Assembly (NCBI GenBank): GCA_009760855.2 | Contig: WPIO01000106.1 | Location: 1,259,001 to 1,323,000 of the forward strand | Source of the DNA: Cristatella mucedo | Lineage: Eukaryota; Bryozoa; Phylactolaemata; Cristatellidae | Reading direction: 5' to 3' | Length of the DNA stretch: 64,000 nucleotides | Shown here: positions 57,690-64,000 of the stretch, piece by piece | Layout of the letters: every line of letters begins with the position of its first letter | Numbering within the stretch: the stretch's first letter is position 1 | Made by a program: the position numbers and the translations under genes | The notes under the pieces: generated by a model | The model's database searches: none | The model's input: the letters and a program-made list of their open reading frames with translations, nothing else | What the model was told of the DNA's origin: nothing

Positions 57690-58770
57690 TGCAAAGGCCA
57701 GAACTAATGCACGGAGTAATCACCCTGGCTCCAAGCTGGAAAGCATTAAATGTAAATTTACGTTCACGTCATAAATGCATCACCTATGCAAGAAGGTTTG
57801 CCGACAGTAGCAGAACTTTGTTACCATAATGAGTATCGTATCTAATTTATTGTAACCAAGTTCAATAGATTGAATTAGAGCAATCTCTATGACATCAAAA
57901 CATGACCACGTCTGAATAGCATTACCCATTGTAGACAGCAAACTAGTCCCAGATCTGAAGTACAGTTCAATGTTACTTAGATGTTATCAGTATTCAATTG
58001 TTACTTCATGCAGTGTTGTCGTCTTCTAACAGCAATCTCTGAAGCCTGTCATAAGATAGCAATGGCAGTCGGCATATGTACCCACTAATGGTGAATACAA
58101 CCTTAATTTCAATTTAAAATCCAATGAACAACTAATTGATACATTTTGTAAGTGGTACGGTATAAGAAACTATTGCCGATTAGCAAGCCTGCTTCGACTA
58201 ATTGGACTATAACTCAAAGCAATATGTAGTAAACAGCAGATTTCAGTCTCAAAATTAAAATAAGCAATAACATTATCACTTAACAATGCAACTATACAGA
58301 TATTTTTATGCACATACGATGAGAAAATGAAAGTATTCAAAAATATTTCATCCTTCCCCTTGTAAAGAATGTGCTACCGTAAGAAACAACTATCAGTTTT
58401 CTTGTGTTTAGGGAGAGCTTAACTTCTAGGTCACTGAACAACCGTAGGCAATTGTAGAACAAAGCTAGTATTCTCCGTAGTTTATCTTTGGTTTGGGCTT
58501 TTTTTTAAACTTGCGTACTAGATGGGTTTATTTAAAATTGGCAGGTAAAGTAATGCTTTGCAGATGATTCAAGCGAAACCTTAAAGTTCTCATCAGCCAC
58601 ACGCGGTGGGAAGTAACCATGTTTCATTTTCATGCATAACTTCATAAGGCGAGGTCAAAAAGTTTAACTCTACTAGAGCCGCATCAGGAACAAAAAATTT
58701 TCAGTGGCCCCAGTCGAGAAAGTTTAATGATGGTGCTGACGCCGTACTGCCTATGCAGTGCCAGCGACAA
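57690..58770 (+). repeat. Diverged duplicated block, copy 2
   Basis: Same order of anchors as 51990-53320, for example GCCGACAGTAGCAGAACTTT, GTGCTACCGTAAGAAACAAC and CCCAGTCGAGAAAGTTTAAT. It runs directly into the family C coding remnant at 58780. Confidence 0.6.
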
Positions 58771-58779
58771 ACAAAATTT

Positions 58780-59255
58780 TTAAAGTTTGAAAAATTCATT
58801 GAAGAGCTAATGCAAAATAGCATTGCCCTAGAACTGGATACGGCAATGCTGGAAAAAAGACTTCCCAGCTGGAGCAAAATAGCGTCGCCATGGAACTGGA
58901 TTTGGCAACTTGGGAAGAAAAGAACGCACAGCTGACGCATCTACGAGCGAACTCAGATAGACATGTAGAGGCACTTAAAAGAGAGAAGGTTGACGCGGCA
59001 CCACTTTGAAAAGTAAAGGCTGAATTACTATTGGGAGCCCTAACAGGTGATATGGAACGGACTGCATGCTGGATGACACATGACAGGGATACAATTAATC
59101 GCAAGAAATGGTATTCCCGTGCAACGTTCTCATCGATGAATGACAGCAGTGCGGATGCAGCAAAAAGCCAAGTCGCAGAGTGGTTGAATCCGGACTGGCA
59201 GCATAATGCAGAAGATCCCGGCATGGTCCGTCATCTACAACCTTTATACTTGTAG
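58780..59255 (+). pseudogene. Unrecognised coiled-coil coding remnant, possible family C relative
   Basis: Reads KFIEELMQNSIALELDTAML, then after a shift SQLEQNSVAMELDLATWEEK and NAQLTHLRANSDRHVEALKR, a stop, then LLLGALTGDMERTACWMTHD and WLNPDWQHNAEDPGM before the final stop. The two LEQNS/LMQNS heptad units suggest a coiled coil, as in the copy at 25990. It does not contain the later family C peptides, so the relation is tentative. Confidence 0.45.
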
Positions 59256-59879
59256 CGGGGATGTGGAAACGCCGCTAACATACTTTCTTTGCTGGCGTTG
59301 GTGCTCAGCAGTTACATAGGCTAGCGACATTGGCACCGGGTGGCCGGTGTAGGGGCGCTTGGGAAATATTGACAGCGTCGAGGATGATGCGAGGTTGCAT
59401 CAAACAACGTAAGGTTTGAAAGAACTGTGAATTAGTTCATCGGCGGTATGCATAACATTGGAGATGTGAGCTTGCTTGGCTTAGATTTTGTGTCGTTACA
59501 TCCTTCTGAAACAGATGGATTCCTCGATCAAGAGCTCTCAATAAGGCTCAAGAAGGGATTGTTTTTTATTTACTCTACTTTATTTGTTTACTGCTCCTGT
59601 TGCGTTGCACGTACAGGGTCAATTCACGTTTGTCGGCCGACGAAACATTAAAAGCAATTATGCAGAGAAATCTTTAAAATTTGACCCTGATGCTGGCCTT
59701 CTTGATTTGCACCAGACTCGACCGACCGCCTCGATCCCTTTGCTGATGCTCAAAAAACTGAACTTAAAACTTGGAAGTGATTTCAACGAGGAAGCTCCAC
59801 TACATTACGTCCTTATATTGAGTCGTGAAATTTCTTTTATCAACTCAGAACTGTTTTCAAATAGCTGCACCATTTAAAG

Positions 59880-61430
59880 TGCAACTCTTCTCCTGAATAT
59901 CCTATGCCATTCATAGCCTCTGTATTCTTCACTGTTAGACAAACCTAGTCGAGCCATTACTCGGATTTTTAACACTTCTCTGGTTAACGGGCTGTGTTCA
60001 AGTCATTAAAATTGGCTATCCTTTAGGCAGATACTTACAAACCTGGAGTAGATTAAGAGATCCTAACAAACTATTGCCCATTTTCCGTCTAGTTGTCTGT
60101 CATAGATTCTCGAAAATATTTTCGCTATGAATCTCTCAGCACACGTTGAGAAAAACAAATTGTCAGGTCTTATTCGGGATTTAGGCGACCCCACTTCACT
60201 AAAACTGCTCACCTCCGTGTATCCAACGACACCCTATGCAAGAGTGGTGACAGAAACGTCACAGCTCTAGCCATGCTGAATTTATTAGCTGCCTTCGAAA
60301 CTATTGATCAATATATCCTATTGAAAGATGGAGGACAATGATTGGTTTGGAAGACGAGGTACATGCAGGGATTAAATAGTACTTGGCCGATCATGGTTGA
60401 TCCATGTCGCGTAGGGATCGGGCCACCACATCAGTTACCTGTTTAGTTACACAAGCATCTGTCCTCGTTCCTTGGCTGTTTTCCAATTACTGAACCTCTA
60501 TGAAAAATGATTTTGGCCAACTGAATCGGCCATCATCTTTTTGAATACGATAGTCGACCGTTTGTGTGATTTATACCGATTACATTTTTTGCAGTTGCTG
60601 ACAAACGAAATGCTGGTCCTATCACTCCACAGTCAGATAATGCTGGCTCGGCCGAACCTAACTTCGCCGGAAGTTTCGTTAATCATCGATCTGCAGTGGG
60701 CAGCCAATCACCGATGCTTTCGTTGCCCAGATAATAACGAGCGCACCCAGCCAAAACATCTAACATTTTTGGACTTCAACTCATTCGCACGATAAGCTCG
60801 GCACATTGGTTTCTTCGGGTCATTAGTAATGATGCGACCGACGAACGAGTGGCAGGGGCGCCAAAATAGCAGCGACAGCTGGCAAGGTAATGCGTGGCCT
60901 CCGCCACTGGGCGACGCCCTGAGTAGCACGCGGCAGGCTAAAGCAGCACGCATTCGATCCTGGATGTCGGCAGATTTCCTTATACTTGACAACGATAACA
61001 CCAAACTCCTACTCATAGGACACCCAAGCCTATGGCTGCACTTTCCTCTTCCATTAGGTGATGCTGCTCTGGGGGCCACACCATGTTCCTGGAAAGGTGG
61101 TGCCTTCGAAAACTGCCTACATTTTAAACGTTTCATTAGGAAAGCTACTTCTAGAGCTAGCTATTGCAATAGATCCCTACCTAAGAGTAGAGAGTTTCTA
61201 CCACAGTGAATTGCCAATATGTAACTGAAATTCGAAACTGGAATTAGCTCCCTGTGTTTGTCCAGGCTAGATTATTGCAATTCAATTTTGGCTGCTTTAT
61301 CGAAAAAAACCAGTACACCACTGCAGCTATTAATAAATATGGCTACAAGGTTAGTTACACAAGCTAAGAGGTTCGGCAATGTGTATGTCCTCCAAAAAGA
61401 TTCAATGGCTTCCGGTTGAAGAACGGATAT
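59880..61430 (+). mobile_element. CR1/L2-like LINE, reverse transcriptase remnant
   Basis: In order on the plus strand: a decayed NYRPISLLPF region (60050-60130), HVEKNKLSGLI, an AFETIDQYILL motif A (60290-60325), QASVLVPWLFSNY (60450-60490), WMSADFLILDNDNTKLLLIG (60960-61017), LDYCNSILAALSKK (61270-61310), ATRLVTQAKRF and QWLPVEERI (61400-61428). These are the conserved RT blocks of CR1/L2-type LINEs. The catalytic YADD box is not evident, and 60640-60930 looks like foreign sequence inserted between motifs. Many stops: inactive. Confidence 0.8.
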
Positions 61431-61800
61431 AGAGTTGAGAAACTTCCGCCCAGTTTCACATCTACCGTTTCTATCAAAGACACTTGAACGAGTCGTGGCA
61501 GAACAGCTGAACTCATGTATTGAAACTTCAAGCTTTGATAGTAAGTTTAAGTCTGGTTTTCTGGCTAATCCCCCCATAGAGTCAACATTGATTCGGGTAC
61601 ATAACGACCTACTTAATAATGCAGACCTACGTAGAGTCTCTCTTGCATGTTTTGCTAGATCTTTCGGCAGCTTTTGGTACTATCAACCAAGAAGTCCTTC
61701 TCGGGGGCCTCTCATCTCGGAAGGCAATCACTCCCACAAAACTGTAAGACGCCATGCTGCCGTAAAGCCATTCACCAGTCAATGGTCGAGAAAATTACCG
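61431..61800 (+). mobile_element. Second LINE reverse transcriptase start, joined head-to-tail
   Basis: Directly after the C-terminal RT motif of the previous LINE, the frame reads LRNFRPVSHLPFLSKTLERV, KFKSGFLANPPIESTLIRVH and, in the next frame, LHVLLDLSAAFGTINQEVLL (RT motif A). The order N-terminal after C-terminal shows a second element or a rearrangement. It breaks off near 61800. Confidence 0.8.
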
Positions 61801-62579
61801 TAGTTTAATAAGGCAGCCGACAAACAGAACGTGGACCCTATCCAAATACGGACAAGGAACGAGCAACAAAAGGGGAAAATATATAGTAGTCCAAAAAAGA
61901 TTACAATTGGCTGAGCAAGCCATCATGCATATTAATCTTAAGACTACTGGCTCCTGTTCCTGATCACGCACTGATCAGTGCTGAAAAGCCCTGACAAGCC
62001 TTAGCTGGTGTGGCCTTGGAAGGGGTCCATTGGCCTAGGTACAGCCAATCAGCTGTGGTCTGCAGCTCCATAAATAGCCGGTGTCCTGAGTCATTTAGTG
62101 ATGCTCTGAAAGTCAAGGTGAAATCGTCATGCACAATGGCTGTAAAGCGGAATCAGCCAACAAGTACTGCAATGGTTCAGAAATGCATTGTGCAGCGCGT
62201 TGGTGGCCTTGGCTTAATTTTAGCACGAACAAGAGCTGTTCGGTGGTGGGCAAGGACTCCTTTGTCCTAGAGCAGTGAGCCAGAAAGGAGCGCCAGAGCA
62301 GTTAGAGAGCAAGAAATTAAGAGCAAGCCAGGAAGCTCTGAGACCAGCGGGGACGATTCGGCCTTACGAATTGGTCCGATACCCACGGGAGCTAATGATT
62401 GATGTTGGCTGGCCCGTCAACCTCCGCCATCACTCTTTCCAAAAAGAATCCTCTGGTACCCATTCGGCATTCAAGCTGGACAGAGGTGCCATTCCAGTGG
62501 CCTAGTGACGGTATCAATTCCTTACCGCAATGGACCATGGTGTCAGGCCCAATACCACTAAGCTCTTGCCCCATTGTCT

Positions 62580-63300
62580 CAGCTAAGTATTTAAGAGTTG
62601 AGCGACGCTTGCTCTTGGTCCTTTGTTCGGCACCTCACTTCGGCCTCGCTTCGACGCCGTCGAACTCGTTTCTCTGAAGGCGAGGGAAGAGGGCGGGCTG
62701 TTCACCGGAGATAGACGGGACAGGACGAGACAGCGCTCTGAGGATTCGGTGGAATCCACCGTACACGATCGTATCGCGCCCGAGCTAGCATTTTGTGTTT
62801 CTTTTGTGTTTTTTGTGTGCACGCTAGCACTTGGTCTCGGCATAAAGATTTGCCTGTGCGAGCTAAAAGTTGTTTGTATGGTGTGAGATACTCCGTACGT
62901 TCTGGATCCTTTGTCTATCTGGGTCGTTCCCCACTATAGACGTAAGTAGCCCAAGTGTGGAAACGTGTTTCATCCGCAAGAGTGCTTGGTATAGTGCATG
63001 GGGTATTCCTGCCGTAAGGTGGAAGCGGAGACCTAGTTCTCCGGTCAGGGTCTAGGCTCCGGGTCGGGCTCCGTCTATTTGGGTCGTCTTCCACAATAGA
63101 CTTAAGTAGCCTAAGTGCGGTGGAAGTATTCCCTCTGCAAGAGAGCGTGCGCTGTTGAGAGCGTGTGAAGAGTGTGGAGATTAAACGGAGCTAGACGCGC
63201 AGCGACTTTGTGCGCTTGCGAATAAAGCTCAGTAAAATCCCCAATTTGTGTGTCTCGCTTTCCAATTCAAGCCGCGGACTCACGACTCCTTTAGTAACGG
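62580..63300 (+). other. Possible LTR-like or promoter-to-poly(A) unit
   Basis: A TATA-like TATTTAAG at 62588 is followed by pyrimidine-rich sequence, a 160-bp-spaced duplication (GTCTATCTGGGTCGT at 62913 and GTCTATTTGGGTCGT at 63073), an AATAAA at 63221 and then a TTGTGTGTCT stretch. This order resembles the U3-R-U5 of an LTR. No matching LTR or retroviral gene is seen in the window, so the call is weak. Confidence 0.25.
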
Positions 63301-63517
63301 GAAGTAGGTCATTGACAGAAACTCTCGTTCTTGGGCGGCCTGCTTATTGCGCGCAGATGCTCACCGAACGGCATCATGCGGTAGGTCACGCCGCTAGGTA
63401 AGCGGCAGGTCAAGCCTACTACGCCGAGCCTTCGGCGTAACAAATTGCAACGCCGCAGGCGAGCGTACCATCGATTTGTAGTCGCGTAAGACGCTCCCGA
63501 GTGTGTAGAGAGAACAG

Positions 63518-63789
<272 letters not shown>

Positions 63790-63795
<6 letters not shown>

Positions 63796-63885
63796 AATAA
63801 TAATAATAATATTGCACTTGATAAAGCGCCCTCAGAGAACTTCATCTCTTTCTAGGCGCTTTACATTTGCTGCAAAGTGATACGC
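63790..63885 (-). mobile_element. LINE/SINE 3'-end hairpin copy with ATT tail
   Basis: Plus-strand view: TAATAATAATATTGCACTTG, ATAAAGCGCCCTCAGAGAAC, TTCATCTCTTTCTAGGCGCT, TTACATTTGCTGCAAAG. Both stems are perfect, one of the best copies. Confidence 0.9.
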
Positions 63886-64000
63886 AATAGAATAGTAAGT
63901 AAAATTATGCTTGAAAAACAAACAAAATGAATAATATGGTTAGGGGTGACATGCACAGGGTCAGCATGCAAATGTGGTTAGTGGCAGCATGCACAGTGTC

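Overview
This 64-kb window is nuclear DNA from an animal, probably an invertebrate; I cannot place the phylum. Genes are split by GT-AG introns, there are CpG-rich islands, and microsatellites, minisatellites and retroelement remains are abundant. The best-supported gene is a plus-strand hypoxanthine-guanine phosphoribosyltransferase gene (HPRT, about 2574-16127). Seven coding exons are readable, and most have the same lengths as vertebrate HPRT1 exons. The short first exon carrying the start codon was not found.

From 16.1 to 30.6 kb the DNA is AT-rich and gene-poor. It holds decayed copies of an unrecognised coiled-coil coding family (23.3-27.2 kb, with a further copy at 58.7-59.3 kb) and a minus-strand CR1/L2-like LINE (28.0-29.3 kb). 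A CpG-rich island lies at 30.6-31.95 kb, followed by a 20-bp minisatellite.

From 34 to 49 kb there are two same-strand paralogous three-exon genes (34228-37803 and 46096-49110). Each encodes an N-terminal conserved region, a von Willebrand A domain with an intact-looking MIDAS metal site, and a long Lys/Ala-rich, histone-H1-like tail. The upstream copy carries a one-base frameshift. The two copies are nearly identical over most of exon 1 but much more diverged in exons 2 and 3. Between them lies a 1.16-kb polypurine (GA) tract.

From 50 to 64 kb the DNA is again repeat-rich: a 14-bp minisatellite, LINE endonuclease and reverse transcriptase remains on both strands, a diverged duplication of more than 1 kb, a possible LTR-like unit and a terminal GA tract.

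Many retroelement pieces, both LINE 3' ends and tRNA-derived SINEs, end in the same nested hairpin (AAAGCGCC...AGAGA...TCTCT...GGCGCTTT) followed by an AT-rich or ATT-repeat tail. This suggests that the SINEs use the LINE machinery through a shared 3' end. A second tRNA-derived SINE family and a pogo/Tigger-like DNA transposon remnant, inside an HPRT intron, are also present.
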